Below are positions 17,409 to 27,083 of a DNA stretch of 64,000 bases, in pieces. Below the pieces are notes generated by a model that saw only the letters and a list, made by a program, of their open reading frames with translations, ran no database searches and was not told the origin of the DNA. The position numbers and the translations under genes are program-made. Every line of letters begins with the position of its first letter. Position 1 is the first letter of the stretch. Source of the stretch: Anaerolineales bacterium (lineage in GTDB: Bacteria > Chloroflexota > Anaerolineae > Anaerolineales > Villigracilaceae). The DNA is taken from assembly GCA_020060235.1 (NCBI GenBank), contig JAGVAO010000061.1, forward strand, positions 1-64,000. The letters run 5' to 3'.

Positions 17409-18401
17409 TCAATTTAGTTGCTGGCCGGGGGCTTCCATCCACAACAGGGTGCGCCGCGCGGAAAAACCGGCAGCGCGGATGGCTTCGTCGGCGGGGCCGG
17501 AGGGGTATTCAAGCCCCAGGCCGCGCTGGTGGACAAACGTGCGCCGGGCATACAAGAGCAGTTCGGTCAACGCCTGCGAGTCGGGATGGGGCGGCGCGGC
17601 CAGCCAGGCCGACGCCTTGCGGTTTTCGCGCAAACGGCAACTGACCGCCGCGCGCAATTGCCCGTCCTTCTCGACCGCCCATTGCGAAACGTCAATGTCC
17701 ATCAGCAGGCGGTAAAAACCGTCCCAAAGGCGCGGGCCGAACGAGTCCCACGAGGGCTGGCTGCCGGGATACCATTCCAGGTCGGGCGGATAGCCGCGTT
17801 CGAGCCAGTTGCGCTGGGAAGGCCAATCGCCCGCCGCGCGCGGACGGATTTTCAGCCCCGGCCCTGCGGTGTCCTGCGGGATGCCCCCGGAATGGGCAAA
17901 CCATTCGGTGCGGCGGGTGCGCTCGCGAAAGCCCAGGTCGTGGTAAATGTGAATGGCGGAGGGGTTGTCGTCTCGCACGTGCAGCCAGAGCGAATTTGCG
18001 CCTTTTTCGCGCGCCCGCTGCATCGCCATTTCGGTCAGAATCCGCCCGATACCGCGCCCGCGATAATCGGGGTGGGTGGCGACGTTGGCTATCAGGTAGA
18101 TGCGGCGTCCCCAACGGTGAAAGGGCACCAGGCTGGCGTTGCCGACCACTCGTCCCCCATCCTCCCAGACAAAGCCGGAGAGCGGCAGCGAAATCGCATC
18201 CGCCATGTGCGGGGCCCAGTTCAGGAAGTCGCGGTTGCGGGCGTGGCGGCGCATCTCTCCAACCTGGGCGCGCCCGTCTGAATCCAGGGTTTTGTCAAAG
18301 CACAATTCAATCAGGTCAGCAACCGCTGACAGGTCGCGCAGGATGTTGAGCGGGCGCGCCTGCCCGAAAGTAGTTGCTGCCAGGGGTAATGTCAGGTTCA
18401 T
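17409..18401 (-). CDS. GNAT-family N-acetyltransferase
   Basis: The protein has 330 residues starting at MNLTLPLAAT, with GAGG three to four bases upstream and a TATAAT (18408-18413) close by. The N-terminal GNAT domain contains the acetyl-CoA loop HPDYRGRGIGRILTEMAMQRA and the beta-bulge strand LWLHVRDDNPSAIHIYHDLGF. The C-terminal 150 residues form a second, degenerate GNAT-like half without the Q/RxxGxG loop. The substrate is unknown. Two-domain GNATs of this size often modify small molecules or peptides. Confidence 0.82.
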   Translation of the reverse strand: MNLTLPLAATTFGQARPLNILRDLSAVADLIELCFDKTLDSDGRAQVGEMRRHARNRDFLNWAPHMADAISLPLSGFVWEDGGRVVGNASLVPFHRWGRRIYLIANVATHPDYRGRGIGRILTEMAMQRAREKGANSLWLHVRDDNPSAIHIYHDLGFRERTRRTEWFAHSGGIPQDTAGPGLKIRPRAAGDWPSQRNWLERGYPPDLEWYPGSQPSWDSFGPRLWDGFYRLLMDIDVSQWAVEKDGQLRAAVSCRLRENRKASAWLAAPPHPDSQALTELLLYARRTFVHQRGLGLEYPSGPADEAIRAAGFSARRTLLWMEAPGQQLN

Positions 18402-18470
18402 TACCTCAATTATAACTTGGGGGCAAAATCGAGTGTAGAATAGACTCATACGCATTTCTTACACCGTTCA

Positions 18471-18501
18471 TTGAGTACGCCTATGCGCCTTTTGCTATAA
18501 T
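18471..18501 (+). promoter_or_regulatory. Probable clpC promoter
   Basis: A perfect -10 TATAAT (18496-18501) has TTGAGT 19 bases upstream (18471-18476). The leader to the clpC ATG is about 70 bases. No CIRCE or CtsR-type repeat was recognised in it. Confidence 0.5.
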
Positions 18502-18575
18502 TCCTTCATTGTGAAGGCCCTGAGGCTGCCCAGAAAACCTGCAGGGTTGAATAAAAGACCAAAGGAAAACCTGCC

Positions 18576-20999
18576 ATGATGCGATTTGACCGCTTTACCG
18601 AACGCGCCCAGGAAGCCGCCCAACGCGCGGCGGAAATCATCCAGCGCTACGGGCACAACCAGATTGACACCGAGCACATCCTGCTGGCCTTAATTGAACA
18701 GCCCGGCGGGGTGATTCCCCAAATCCTTGAGAACCTAAACGTCAACGCCCAGGCCCTGGCCGACCGGCTGGATGCCACCCTGCGCGCCAGCCCAAAGGCC
18801 AACATCTTCGGCGGCGGGGCGGGGCAGATTTTCATCACCCCGCGCGTCAAACGGATTATCGACCTGGCCAACGAGGAAGCCAACCGCTTGAAGGATGAAT
18901 ACATCTCGACCGAGCACATCTTCCTGGCAATTTTGACGGAGCGCAACACCCCCGCAGCCCGAATTCTGGAAACGACCGGAATCACCCGTGAGCGGGTTCA
19001 CGAGGCTGTCATGCAGTTGCGCGGCGGACAGCGCGTGACCGACCCACAGGCCGAAACCCGCTACCGCACCCTTGAAAAATACTCGCGCGACCTGACCCAG
19101 ATGGCCCGCGAAGGCAAACTCGACCCGGTGATTGGACGCGATAAAGAGATTTTGCGCCTGATTCAAATCCTTTCGCGGCGCACCAAGAACAACCCCGTCC
19201 TGATTGGCGAAGCCGGGGTCGGCAAGACCGCCATCGTCGAGGGGCTGGCGCAGAAAATCGAGAGCAACGACGTGCCGGAGATTTTGAGCGGCAAGAAAGT
19301 CGTCGCGCTCGACCTGGGCGCCATGATTGCCGGGTCGCGCTTCCGCGGCGAGTTCGAGGAACGCCTGAAAGCCGTTATCGAGGAAGTCCAGCGCGCCGAG
19401 GGCGACATCATCATGATGATTGACGAACTGCACACCGTTGTCGGCGCGGGCGCGGCCCAGGGCGCAATGGACGCCTCGAACATGCTCAAACCGGCCCTGG
19501 CGCGCGGTGAGTTGCAGTGCATCGGCGCAACCACGCTGGACGAGTTCCACAAGCACATCGAGAAAGACCCGGCCCTCGAACGCCGCTTCGCCCCGATTTA
19601 TGTGGACGAGCCTTCGGTCGACGACACCATCAAAATGCTGATGGGCCTGCGCGACCGCTATGAAGCCCATCACAAAGTTCGCTTTTCAGATGACGCCCTG
19701 AAAGCCGCCGCCCAACTGGCTGACCGTTACGTAACCGACCGCCACCTGCCCGACAAGGCCATCGACCTGATGGACGAGGCCGCTGCCAAACTGCGCGTGG
19801 CGCTCTACTCGATGCCGCCCGAACTCAAGAGCATGAAAAACGACATCGAAAAACTGGCCGCCGAGGAAGAGCAGGCCGGCCTGGCGCGCGAATATGAACG
19901 CGCCGCCCAGAAAAAGGTCGACCGCCTGCGCCTGGAGGACGAGTACAAATCCCTGCGCGACCAGTGGGAACGCGAACACCACATCGACGAGGTCGTGGAC
20001 GTGCAGGACATCGCCGAGGTCGTCCACCAGTGGACGGGCATCCCGGTCACGCAAATGATGGAAACCGAATCGCAGAAACTTCTGCAGATGGAAGAACGCC
20101 TGCACGAGCGCATTATCGGCCAGGAAGAGGCCATTCACGCCATCAGTGATGCCATCCGCCGCGCGCGCTCCGGGCTGAAAGACCCGAGCCGCCCGATTGG
20201 CTCATTTATCTTCATTGGCCCAAGCGGCGTCGGCAAGACCGAACTGGCCAAGGCCCTGGCCTGGTTCATGTTCGACGACGAAGACGCGATGGTGCGCATC
20301 GACATGAGCGAATACCGCGAACAGCACACCGTCAGCCGCCTGTTCGGCGCGCCTCCCGGCTATGTCGGCTACGAGGAAGGCGGACAACTGACAGAGGCCG
20401 TGCGCCGCCGCCCCTACCGGGTGGTGCTGTTTGACGAGGTCGAGAAGGCCCACCCCGAGGTCTGGAACTCGCTGCTGCAAATCCTCGACGATGGCCGCCT
20501 GACCGACGGACAGGGCAACGTGGTCGATTTCCGCAACACGGTCATTATCATGACCTCCAACCTGGGCACTGAGTTCGTCCGCAAGAGCGGCGCGCTGGGC
20601 TTCGTGCAGCGCAATGTCAGTGAAGACGAGCGCGAGTCTCATGAGAAAATCGAGCGGGCGCTGAAAGGCACCTTCCGCCCCGAATTCCTGAACCGCATCG
20701 ACGAAATTATCATGTTCTCAGCCCTGACAGTCGAACAGATGGAACAGATTGTCGATTTGCAGATGAACGAAGTTCAAAGCCGACTGGATGAATACAAAAT
20801 AAAGGTCACGCTCAGTCCCGAAGCGCGCACCTGGCTGGCCAAGGAAGGGTACGACCCGGCCTTTGGCGCCCGCCCGCTGCGGCGGGCCATCCAGAAATTT
20901 GTAGAAAGTCCGCTTTCGATGGAACTGCTGGGGGGTAAATTCGCCGAAGGCGGCGCGGTTAAAGTAGCCGTAAAAGACGACAAAATCGTGTTTGAATAG
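18576..20999 (+). CDS. clpC: ATP-dependent Clp protease ATPase ClpC
   Basis: This 807-residue AAA+ unfoldase has a double Clp-N repeat (1-145), D1 with [15 protein letters not shown], a short UVR-type middle domain (about 410-450, [18 protein letters not shown]), and D2 with [14 protein letters not shown] and the [22 protein letters not shown] region. The single short coiled coil and the ALGF loop, probably the ClpP-docking tripeptide, distinguish ClpC from ClpB. It feeds unfolded or adaptor-delivered substrates to ClpP, which is not in the window. No mcsA/mcsB/ctsR genes precede it. Confidence 0.93.
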   Translation: MMRFDRFTERAQEAAQRAAEIIQRYGHNQIDTEHILLALIEQPGGVIPQILENLNVNAQALADRLDATLRASPKANIFGGGAGQIFITPRVKRIIDLANEEANRLKDEYISTEHIFLAILTERNTPAARILETTGITRERVHEAVMQLRGGQRVTDPQAETRYRTLEKYSRDLTQMAREGKLDPVIGRDKEILRLIQILSRRTKNNPVLIGEAGVGKTAIVEGLAQKIESNDVPEILSGKKVVALDLGAMIAGSRFRGEFEERLKAVIEEVQRAEGDIIMMIDELHTVVGAGAAQGAMDASNMLKPALARGELQCIGATTLDEFHKHIEKDPALERRFAPIYVDEPSVDDTIKMLMGLRDRYEAHHKVRFSDDALKAAAQLADRYVTDRHLPDKAIDLMDEAAAKLRVALYSMPPELKSMKNDIEKLAAEEEQAGLAREYERAAQKKVDRLRLEDEYKSLRDQWEREHHIDEVVDVQDIAEVVHQWTGIPVTQMMETESQKLLQMEERLHERIIGQEEAIHAISDAIRRARSGLKDPSRPIGSFIFIGPSGVGKTELAKALAWFMFDDEDAMVRIDMSEYREQHTVSRLFGAPPGYVGYEEGGQLTEAVRRRPYRVVLFDEVEKAHPEVWNSLLQILDDGRLTDGQGNVVDFRNTVIIMTSNLGTEFVRKSGALGFVQRNVSEDERESHEKIERALKGTFRPEFLNRIDEIIMFSALTVEQMEQIVDLQMNEVQSRLDEYKIKVTLSPEARTWLAKEGYDPAFGARPLRRAIQKFVESPLSMELLGGKFAEGGAVKVAVKDDKIVFE

Positions 21000-21009
21000 C
21001 ATCCCGCAG

Positions 21010-21048
21010 AATCAAAAAGTGCAGGCAAAAAGCCTGCACTTTTTGATT
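21010..21048. terminator. Bidirectional terminator between clpC and methyltransferase gene
   Basis: A perfect 17-bp stem (AATCAAAAAGTGCAGGC with its complement, loop AAAAA) gives T-rich tails on both strands. It lies between two convergent genes. Confidence 0.9.
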
Positions 21049-21062
21049 TATCCAGCAACGTA

Positions 21063-21971
21063 TCAGGCGAGCGGCTCCCTGAAATCGTAGATGCCGTCGC
21101 GGAAGGCCCATTTGCGTCCGCAGCCGGGGCAGTCGAGGTGGTCAGCCCGGTTGATGAGCGGGTGGGTCGTGCATTCGGGACATTGGAAGCAGTCAATGAT
21201 ATTGTGGCTGGCCGAGGCCGCCGGGATAGCATCCCGACCCACGATGGCTTTCACAAACACGCTGGGGGTCAGTTGCCAGAGTGCGCCGGTCGGTTGGACC
21301 AGGCCATCCATAGCGGCGAGCAGGCTGGCGGGTAGGAGGCGCTTGAGTATCCCCAACCGGAAGTGGGAAACGGTCAGCGTTTTCTCCAGCCGAAAGCCAA
21401 GTTCGGTCATCCACTGACGAATGGCTTTGGGATGAAAGTCGAAATTCAATGCGACGAATTCGACCGGTTCGAGGCTGAAGGGGTTCCAGTCCTGCTTGCC
21501 AAGCCAGTAGCGCAGGATGGCTTTCAGGTTGAGTTTGTTGGCAAATTCGAGGATGAAGGCCGCGCCGGGGACGAGTACGCGCCGCACCTGGGCCAGGGCT
21601 TTTGGGGCGTCGGCCATGTGGTGCAGGGTGCGAATCATGGTCGCGCCGTCGAACAGGCCGTCGACGAAGGGTATTTTGTAGACATCGGCGGCGACGTAGG
21701 TGTAGCGCGGCGAATCGCCAAGGCGCTCGCGGGCCTGGGCCAGTTGGGTGCGCGAGTAGTCGAGCAGGACGATGCGCTCGTAGCCGGTGTAGCGCGGGGT
21801 GTTGCGCCCGGCCCCGGCGCCGAGTTCAAGCAAGAGGCTGCCCTGCGCGGGCAGCATACGGCGCAGGGCAATCTCTTCGACTTTGTCTTCGTAGGCCCGG
21901 CCGCCTTTGTCCCAGAAGGAGGTTTGGTAGTCGGAGCCTTCGTAATCGCAAACGGGAGGGGAGTCAGTCAT
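21063..21971 (-). CDS. Class I SAM-dependent methyltransferase with C-terminal zinc ribbon
   Basis: The 302 residues carry motif I LELGAGAGRNTP (about 48-59), motif II VLLDYS and motif IV-like DGATMIRTLHHM, followed by a UbiE-like fold. The last 50 residues form a Trm112-like zinc ribbon (CFQCPEC...CPGCG) fused to the same chain. The substrate is unknown, and a lipid, quinone or sugar-derived small molecule is plausible. The start codon lies inside an iterated repeat with no Shine-Dalgarno, so the true start may differ by a few codons. Confidence 0.8.
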   Translation of the reverse strand: MTDSPPVCDYEGSDYQTSFWDKGGRAYEDKVEEIALRRMLPAQGSLLLELGAGAGRNTPRYTGYERIVLLDYSRTQLAQARERLGDSPRYTYVAADVYKIPFVDGLFDGATMIRTLHHMADAPKALAQVRRVLVPGAAFILEFANKLNLKAILRYWLGKQDWNPFSLEPVEFVALNFDFHPKAIRQWMTELGFRLEKTLTVSHFRLGILKRLLPASLLAAMDGLVQPTGALWQLTPSVFVKAIVGRDAIPAASASHNIIDCFQCPECTTHPLINRADHLDCPGCGRKWAFRDGIYDFREPLA

Positions 21972-22087
21972 CAGTATCCAGTATCCAGTGTTCAGTGTCC
22001 AGTGTCCAGTAATCAGTATCCAGTCGTCAGCCTTTAATCTGGTTACTGGTCACTGACTACTGGTTACTGGCTTCTGACCACTGGTCA
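21966..22087. repeat. Iterated CAGT-word inverted repeat, copy A
   Basis: Words of 6-8 bases ending in CAGT (ATCCAGT, GTCCAGT, AATCAGT) repeat about nine times from 21970 to 22025. The complementary words (TTACTGG, TCACTGA, CTACTGG) repeat from 22040 to 22085, so the array can fold back on itself. It overlaps the methyltransferase start and the 3' end of the four-helix-bundle ORF. Confidence 0.8.
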
Positions 22088-22508
22088 AGTAAACGGCTTG
22101 TTCTTCCTGAATGGAAATAGCCTTGGGGTTACAGAATAAGTCGGCTTTGTTCATCATGCCACCGAGCATACGGCCTATTTCTTCGCATTTTTCGACCAGG
22201 TCTTTGGTCTGTTCAAGCGAGATGTAGCCGCAATCCAACGCAATGCCTATCCAGTGTTGGGTTTCGTGCTGCTCGCCATCAGCATCGGTCAGTTTGCTGA
22301 TGAAATGCTTTTCGTAACGTCTTTTTGCCCACGCTTCGGCAATCTGTGCGCCTACAGAACGAGATGAGCGGCGAATCTGGTCAAACAGGGAATAGGCTTC
22401 TTCTTTGGGAAACTCTTTTGTTAGCCCAAAAATCTCCCTTGAGAGCATCCGGGATTTCTTGTACACCAGCAAATCACGAAAACTGTTGACGTGTTCGAGG
22501 TCGCTCAT
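22050..22508 (-). CDS. Four-helix bundle protein (S23 / 23S rRNA intervening-sequence family)
   Basis: The 152 residues start at MSDLEHVNSF. The pattern FRDLLVYKKSRMLSREIF...FPKEEAYSLFDQIRRSSRSVGAQIAEAWAKRR is typical of the S23/IVP-type four-helix bundle proteins first found in 23S rRNA insertions. The family is usually about 120 residues. Here the last dozen (SGQKPVTSSQ) are encoded by the adjoining repeat, so the reading frame runs into it. No rRNA is nearby. The ORF is bracketed by CAGT-word inverted repeats on both sides, suggesting a mobile cassette. Biochemical function is unknown. Confidence 0.8.
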   Translation of the reverse strand: MSDLEHVNSFRDLLVYKKSRMLSREIFGLTKEFPKEEAYSLFDQIRRSSRSVGAQIAEAWAKRRYEKHFISKLTDADGEQHETQHWIGIALDCGYISLEQTKDLVEKCEEIGRMLGGMMNKADLFCNPKAISIQEEQAVYLTSGQKPVTSSQ

Positions 22509-22602
22509 AGTCGGATTCCAGTGGTCAGTAATCAATATTCAGCGTTCAGTATCCGTTGCTCACTGGCTTCTGGTCACTGATTACTGGTAACTGACTATCT
22601 TC
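22509..22602. repeat. Iterated CAGT-word inverted repeat, copy B
   Basis: The same word set as the array at 21966-22087 (CAGTGGTCAGTAATCA on one arm, TGGTCACTGATTACTGG on the other) fills the gap between the four-helix-bundle start and the UDP-glucose dehydrogenase stop. The repeat begins immediately after that TAG stop. Confidence 0.8.
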
Positions 22603-23890
22603 CTATCGCCCGATACTTGAAGCCCATTTCGCGCATGCGGGTTGGGTCGTAGATGTTGCGGCCGTCCATGACGATGGGGCTTTTGAGCAGGGTTTTGATT
22701 TTTTCCAAGTCGAGTTGTTTGAACTCGTTCCACTCGGTGACAACGACGAGGGCGTCGCAGCCTTTCGCCATTTCGTAGGGGTCTTTGAACATCTGGACGT
22801 CGGGCAACATGGGCGCGGCCACGTCCATGGCGACCGGGTCGTAAGCGCGGACGGTTGCGCCGGAGGCGGCCAGGGCCTGGGCAATATCAATCGAGGGGGC
22901 GTCGCGCATATCGTCGGTGTTGGGCTTGAAGGCCAGGCCAAGCAGGCCGACGGTCTTACCATTGGCCGAACCGCCGAGCAGTTCCTCCGTCCAACGCGCG
23001 ACGGCCTTGCGGCGGTCGTAGTTGACATCGGTGACAACGTTCAGGATGCGCGGGTCGAGGCCTTTTTCCTCGGCCATGTAGGCCAGGGCCAGCACGTCTT
23101 TGGGGAAGCATGAACCGCCCCAGCCAAGACCGGCATCCAAAAAGTGGCGTCCGATGCGGGCGTCATAGCCCATGCCGGCGGCGACTTCCTTGACATCCGC
23201 GCCGTAGGCTTCGCAGATTTCAGCAATTTCGTTGATGAAGGAAATCTTGGTCGCCAGGAAGGCGTTCGAGGCGTACTTAATCATCTCGGCAGTGCGCAGG
23301 TCGGTGATGACAATCGGCGCGCGCAGGGGCAGGTGCAGTTGGGCCACTTTGTTGGCAGCCTCGCGGTCGAAGGAACCAATCACGGTGCGGTGCGGCTGTG
23401 TAAAGTCGCCGATGGCCGAGCCTTCGCGCAGGAATTCGGGGCAGGAAACCACCGCAAAATCCATCGGCTGGGGCTGTTCGCGCTTGACGATATCTGCCAC
23501 CCAATCGCCGGTGCCAATCGGGACAGTCGATTTGTTGATGATAACCAGCGGGGCTTTCATGTTTTTGGCAATCGATGTGGCCGCCGAAGCAACATACTGC
23601 AAATCGGCCTCGCCGTTCACGCCGGAGGGCGTGCCGACCGCAATGAAAGCGAATTCGCAATCTTTGAGGGCCTCGGCATAATCGGTGGTAAACGACAACC
23701 GCCCGGCTGTGACGTTACGCCGCACCAGTTCTTCGAGTCCCGGCTCGTAAATGGGCATGATACCTTTTTTCAGGTTTTCGATACGCTCCTGGTTGACATC
23801 CAGCGCAATCACCCGGTTTCCCAGGTCTGAAAAGCAAGCGCCCGTCACCAGGCCAACATAGCCAACACCAACAACGCAGATTTGTTTCAT
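22595..23890 (-). CDS. ugd: UDP-glucose 6-dehydrogenase
   Basis: These 431 residues have an N-terminal Rossmann motif [17 protein letters not shown], the central helix domain and the catalytic cysteine loop [12 protein letters not shown] (about 257-268). The C-terminal domain carries [16 protein letters not shown]. The enzyme oxidises UDP-glucose to UDP-glucuronate using 2 NAD+, feeding exopolysaccharide or glycan precursor synthesis. The start at MKQICVVG is supported by GAGGAACCT directly upstream. No epimerase or glycosyltransferase is adjacent. GDP-mannose or UDP-ManNAc dehydrogenase is a less likely reading. Confidence 0.92.
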   Translation of the reverse strand: MKQICVVGVGYVGLVTGACFSDLGNRVIALDVNQERIENLKKGIMPIYEPGLEELVRRNVTAGRLSFTTDYAEALKDCEFAFIAVGTPSGVNGEADLQYVASAATSIAKNMKAPLVIINKSTVPIGTGDWVADIVKREQPQPMDFAVVSCPEFLREGSAIGDFTQPHRTVIGSFDREAANKVAQLHLPLRAPIVITDLRTAEMIKYASNAFLATKISFINEIAEICEAYGADVKEVAAGMGYDARIGRHFLDAGLGWGGSCFPKDVLALAYMAEEKGLDPRILNVVTDVNYDRRKAVARWTEELLGGSANGKTVGLLGLAFKPNTDDMRDAPSIDIAQALAASGATVRAYDPVAMDVAAPMLPDVQMFKDPYEMAKGCDALVVVTEWNEFKQLDLEKIKTLLKSPIVMDGRNIYDPTRMREMGFKYRAIGR

Positions 23891-23930
23891 AGGTTCCTCT
23901 TTATGCAACTACATTTGGATTTTATGATTT

Positions 23931-24692
23931 TTAGAAAAAGCCATAGCCCCGAATGCCCAAAAAGGCCAGCACCCCAAAAATAAACAGGACTATCAATGCG
24001 GCGGTCGCCGCCTGTATGTTGCCATGCTCATCGGTCAACTGGAAATAAGGGTACACGCCCTCGACAATCAATTTCGGGCCCCCGAACCAGGTAAACATCA
24101 GCCCGCCCAACAGGCCGCCCAGGTGTCCCCAGTTGTCGATGCCCGGCTGCAGGCCAATCACAAAGTTGACCCCTGCAATAAACAAAACGCTTTGCAGGGC
24201 CGAGCGCGCCTGCCCACCGAACAACTCACGATGACGATACAGGAAAAGCCCCTGGGCGCCGAGCAGGCCGAAGACAGCCGTCGAAGCCCCCAGCGAGGGA
24301 TTCGGCGTCAGCAGGAAGGAGAACACATTTCCGGCAAACGCCCCGGCCAGGTAAAGCCCCAGGTAACGACCATGCCCGAAGAATCGCTCGAGGCCGCTGC
24401 CAATCACCACCAGGGCATACATATTGAATCCAATGTGCAGGATGGACCCGTGCAAAAGGGCCGGGGTGAAAAGCCGCCACAGCTCCCCATTGACAATAAA
24501 CTGGTTGATTTTCATCCCAAAATAGGCCGGGACGTCGGTGCCAAACACAACTTCGCTTAACATCTGGGCCAGGTAAACCAGCACGGTCAAGCCCAGGATG
24601 ACATAGGTCACATACGGCACAGACTGGGGCAACGCCACCCGCGCCGGCTGCGGCGGGGGATACTCACTTTGCGGATATTGCTCTTCGTACAT
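23931..24692 (-). CDS. Rhomboid family intramembrane serine protease
   Basis: The 253 residues have a cytosolic proline-rich N terminus (PPPQPARVALPQ) and about seven helices. The catalytic Ser lies in LGASTAVFGLLGAQG and the catalytic His in NWGHLGGLLGGL, the standard rhomboid dyad GxSx and H. The L1-loop signature (WRLFTPALLHGSILHIGFNMYAL) is complete. It cleaves membrane-embedded substrates. The gmk stop overlaps its ATG by one base (TAATG), so the two are translationally coupled. Confidence 0.92.
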   Translation of the reverse strand: MYEEQYPQSEYPPPQPARVALPQSVPYVTYVILGLTVLVYLAQMLSEVVFGTDVPAYFGMKINQFIVNGELWRLFTPALLHGSILHIGFNMYALVVIGSGLERFFGHGRYLGLYLAGAFAGNVFSFLLTPNPSLGASTAVFGLLGAQGLFLYRHRELFGGQARSALQSVLFIAGVNFVIGLQPGIDNWGHLGGLLGGLMFTWFGGPKLIVEGVYPYFQLTDEHGNIQAATAALIVLFIFGVLAFLGIRGYGFF

Positions 24693-25309
24693 TAAAGACT
24701 CACATTCCTTTGCTTTACACGGTGATGCTCGGCAGAAATAATCGCCCGGATGGTATCCACCGTCTCGTCGAGAAAAAATTCACGGTTAATGACCACATAA
24801 TCAAACTCGTCCACCCGCTTCAATTCCTGGCGGGCAGTGGCAATGCGCAGGCTCAAACTTTCCGCCGTTTCGCTCTTGCGGGTTTCAAGGCGGTGCACCA
24901 AATCGTCGGCGTTTTCGGTGGTCAGGAAGATGAGAATCGCATCCGGCGCGAGTTTGCGCAGGGTGGCCGCGCCCTGCACGTCGATACGCATAATAACATC
25001 CTTGCCGCTGGCCAGGGCTTCGCGCACCTGCTGCTTGGGGATGCCCTTGTAATCGTTGTAAACGATGGCATATTCCAGCAATTCGTCCTCATCTATCATG
25101 TGGGCAAACTCTTCCTTGGACAGGAAAAAGTAATCGACCCCATGCACTTCGTTGGCGCGGCGCGGGCGGGTGGTGGCCGTGACCACAAAGTGAAACGGCA
25201 ACTCACGCTCCTTCATGCGCTGAAGGACAGTATCCTTGCCAACGCCCGAAGGGCCGGAAACAACAATCAATAAGGGTTGGGGATGGAGGACATCGAATTC
25301 GTCAGTCAT
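24692..25309 (-). CDS. gmk: Guanylate kinase
   Basis: This 205-residue protein has P-loop SGPSGVGKDTVL (17-28), the GMP-binding segment TTRPRRANEVHGVDYFF and the lid ATARQELKRVDEFDYVVIN. It phosphorylates GMP to GDP in purine nucleotide synthesis. Length is typical. It shares a one-base stop/start overlap with the downstream rhomboid gene. Confidence 0.95.
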   Translation of the reverse strand: MTDEFDVLHPQPLLIVVSGPSGVGKDTVLQRMKERELPFHFVVTATTRPRRANEVHGVDYFFLSKEEFAHMIDEDELLEYAIVYNDYKGIPKQQVREALASGKDVIMRIDVQGAATLRKLAPDAILIFLTTENADDLVHRLETRKSETAESLSLRIATARQELKRVDEFDYVVINREFFLDETVDTIRAIISAEHHRVKQRNVSL

Positions 25310-25387
25310 CCTGCTATTTTACCGCCAAACTGGCCTTCCTTTTGGTGAGATTGGACGCGGACTCCCCCGCGCCTGCCCCGGCGATTC

Positions 25388-25993
25388 TCAAGCAGATTCC
25401 ACGCCCAGGCGTTGGTTCCTGCGCCAGAGAAAGATGGCAGCCGCCAGCAGGGCAATCCCCAGGGCCAGGCCGCCAAAGTTGGAAAGGAACTCGCTGACCA
25501 GTTCCCACTGGCTGCCGAAGGCGTAGCCCAGGCCGCCGTACAGGAAAACCCAGGTAGACTCGCCCAGGAACATGAACAGGAAAAACTTTCCAAACGGGTA
25601 GCGGCTGCCCCCCGCCAGCAGGTTGACCGGCACAGCCAGCGCCGTAAACAGGAAACGCGAGAAATAAATCGAGGCCCCGCCCTGGCTGTTGAAAGTTTCG
25701 CGGGCCGTCTCCCAGTGTGGTGACTGCTCGAGGAAATCGCGAACCCGGCCACGGGTGAGGAAGCGTCCTATCCCAAAGCCCAGGCTGTCGCCCAGCGCCA
25801 CGCCAGTCAATCCCCAGAGAGCAGCCAGCCGCCAGTCCATAAATTCCTGGCGGGCAAACGCGCCTGCGGCAACCAGAATCAGCGACGCGGGCACAGGCAG
25901 GCCCGCCGCGCCAACCAGGAGGAAAAACGCCAGCGCCGGGGCGCCGTACGTCAGCAACAGGGACAGCCCCAGTTCGCCCAGCGATTCGGTCAT
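25388..25993 (-). CDS. DedA family membrane protein (VTT domain)
   Basis: Its 201 residues match DedA/VTT proteins: PVPASLILVAAGAF near the N terminus, GDSLGFGIGRFLTRG, and the conserved SRFLFTALAVPVNLLAGGSRYPFGKFF. DedA proteins act as undecaprenyl- or phospholipid-flipping transporters and maintain envelope homeostasis. The start ATG overlaps the stop of the preceding ORF by four bases (ATGA), indicating translational coupling. Confidence 0.88.
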   Translation of the reverse strand: MTESLGELGLSLLLTYGAPALAFFLLVGAAGLPVPASLILVAAGAFARQEFMDWRLAALWGLTGVALGDSLGFGIGRFLTRGRVRDFLEQSPHWETARETFNSQGGASIYFSRFLFTALAVPVNLLAGGSRYPFGKFFLFMFLGESTWVFLYGGLGYAFGSQWELVSEFLSNFGGLALGIALLAAAIFLWRRNQRLGVESA

Positions 25994-26388
25994 GGCGGCG
26001 ACGGGGCCTCCGGCGGATTGGGCGGACGCGGAGGCCGTTCCTGCTGGTACTCGATGATAACCTCGCGGGTGCGGGTCAGGACGTAGCCCGGCTGGTCGGG
26101 GTAATAGGTGCGGTTAATCTCTTGCAGGCTGCGTTTTTCGTTCCCGGCGGCGGGGATTCCCAATTTTTCGTACAGGTAATCGGGCGGCAGGCGAAACGCC
26201 TTCGAAAGGTAAGCCGGGGTCATCCAGCCGCGAATATCCTGCGGGTTGGGCTTTTCGGGGTGGAAATCGCCGCCGCGCAGGTGAAAAAATGCCCGGCCAG
26301 CGCGCAGGCCAAAAAACACGACCAGCGCAAGGCCAAGCAGGAGCAGCAAAACCTGTACCCAATTTTTAGGCAAGGATAACTTCCTCAT
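25990..26388 (-). CDS. Single-pass membrane protein coupled to DedA, unknown
   Basis: The protein has 132 residues. One transmembrane helix lies at 12-30, followed by a soluble segment (IRGWMTPAYLSKAFRLPPDYLYEKLGIP) that looks helical, like a small helix-turn-helix. The proline-rich tail is RPPRPPNPPEAP. The stop overlaps the DedA start by four bases. I do not know a functional assignment. The coupling suggests it works with, or regulates, the DedA protein. Confidence 0.7.
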   Translation of the reverse strand: MRKLSLPKNWVQVLLLLLGLALVVFFGLRAGRAFFHLRGGDFHPEKPNPQDIRGWMTPAYLSKAFRLPPDYLYEKLGIPAAGNEKRSLQEINRTYYPDQPGYVLTRTREVIIEYQQERPPRPPNPPEAPSPP

Positions 26389-26402
26389 GCCGCGAGTATA
26401 CC

Positions 26403-27083
26403 CTAGGCCTTGCGCCCCTCGGCCTCAAAGCCGGGAATTTTGACTCGCGCCTCGGCCCATTTCAGGAAGGCATCGAGCAGGTAGACGACCGCCAGGTAAA
26501 CCAGCGCGACAGTCACATAAGCCCCAATCGGGTTGTAGGTGCGGGCGGCGATGGTCTTGCCGACCGCCATCAACTCAGGCACGGCAATCAGGAAGACAAT
26601 GGCGGTGGATTTGAGCAAAGAAACCGGCTCGTTGGCCCAGGCCGGGATGGCCAGCCGCAAAGCCTGCGGCAGGACAATTTCCCAAATCGCGCGCCACTTC
26701 GACATGCCAATGGCGCGCCCGGCCATCATCTGGCCTTCGCCGATTGCCAGAATGGAGCCGCGCAGATATTCAGCCTGGTACGCGCCCGAATTGAGCCCCA
26801 GCGCCAGGAAGGCCGACCACTCGCGCGAGAGGGTAATCCCAAGCCCTGGCAGGCCGTAATAGATGAGGAACAACTGAACCAGCAGCGGCGTTCCGCGAAA
26901 GAGTTCGACATACCCGACCGCCAGCCCGCGCCAGAATTTGTTGCCATACACCCGCGCCAGCGCGCTCAACAATCCCAGCACCAGCCCGGCGGCCAATCCC
27001 TGGACGGTTAACAGCAGGGTAATACCCGCTCCTTGCAGCAGTTGCGGCCAAAAGCGGAGGAAAAACTCAGGCACATCACTCAT
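26403..27083 (-). CDS. Polar amino-acid ABC transporter permease (second)
   Basis: This 226-residue HisMQ-type permease has about five helices and the EAA loop GMSKWRAIWEIVLPQALRLAIPAW. I start at MSDVPEFF (27083) because it overlaps the preceding ATPase stop by eight bases. It is paralogous to the permease at 27858-28505, and the two probably form a heterodimer with the ATPase encoded between them. Confidence 0.9.
   Translation of the reverse strand: MSDVPEFFLRFWPQLLQGAGITLLLTVQGLAAGLVLGLLSALARVYGNKFWRGLAVGYVELFRGTPLLVQLFLIYYGLPGLGITLSREWSAFLALGLNSGAYQAEYLRGSILAIGEGQMMAGRAIGMSKWRAIWEIVLPQALRLAIPAWANEPVSLLKSTAIVFLIAVPELMAVGKTIAARTYNPIGAYVTVALVYLAVVYLLDAFLKWAEARVKIPGFEAEGRKA

Noticed and set aside
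21966-22087. Possible CRISPR array from regularly spaced CAGT repeats
   Set aside because: The words are only 6-8 bases long with no constant spacer, and they invert midway. No cas genes are near.
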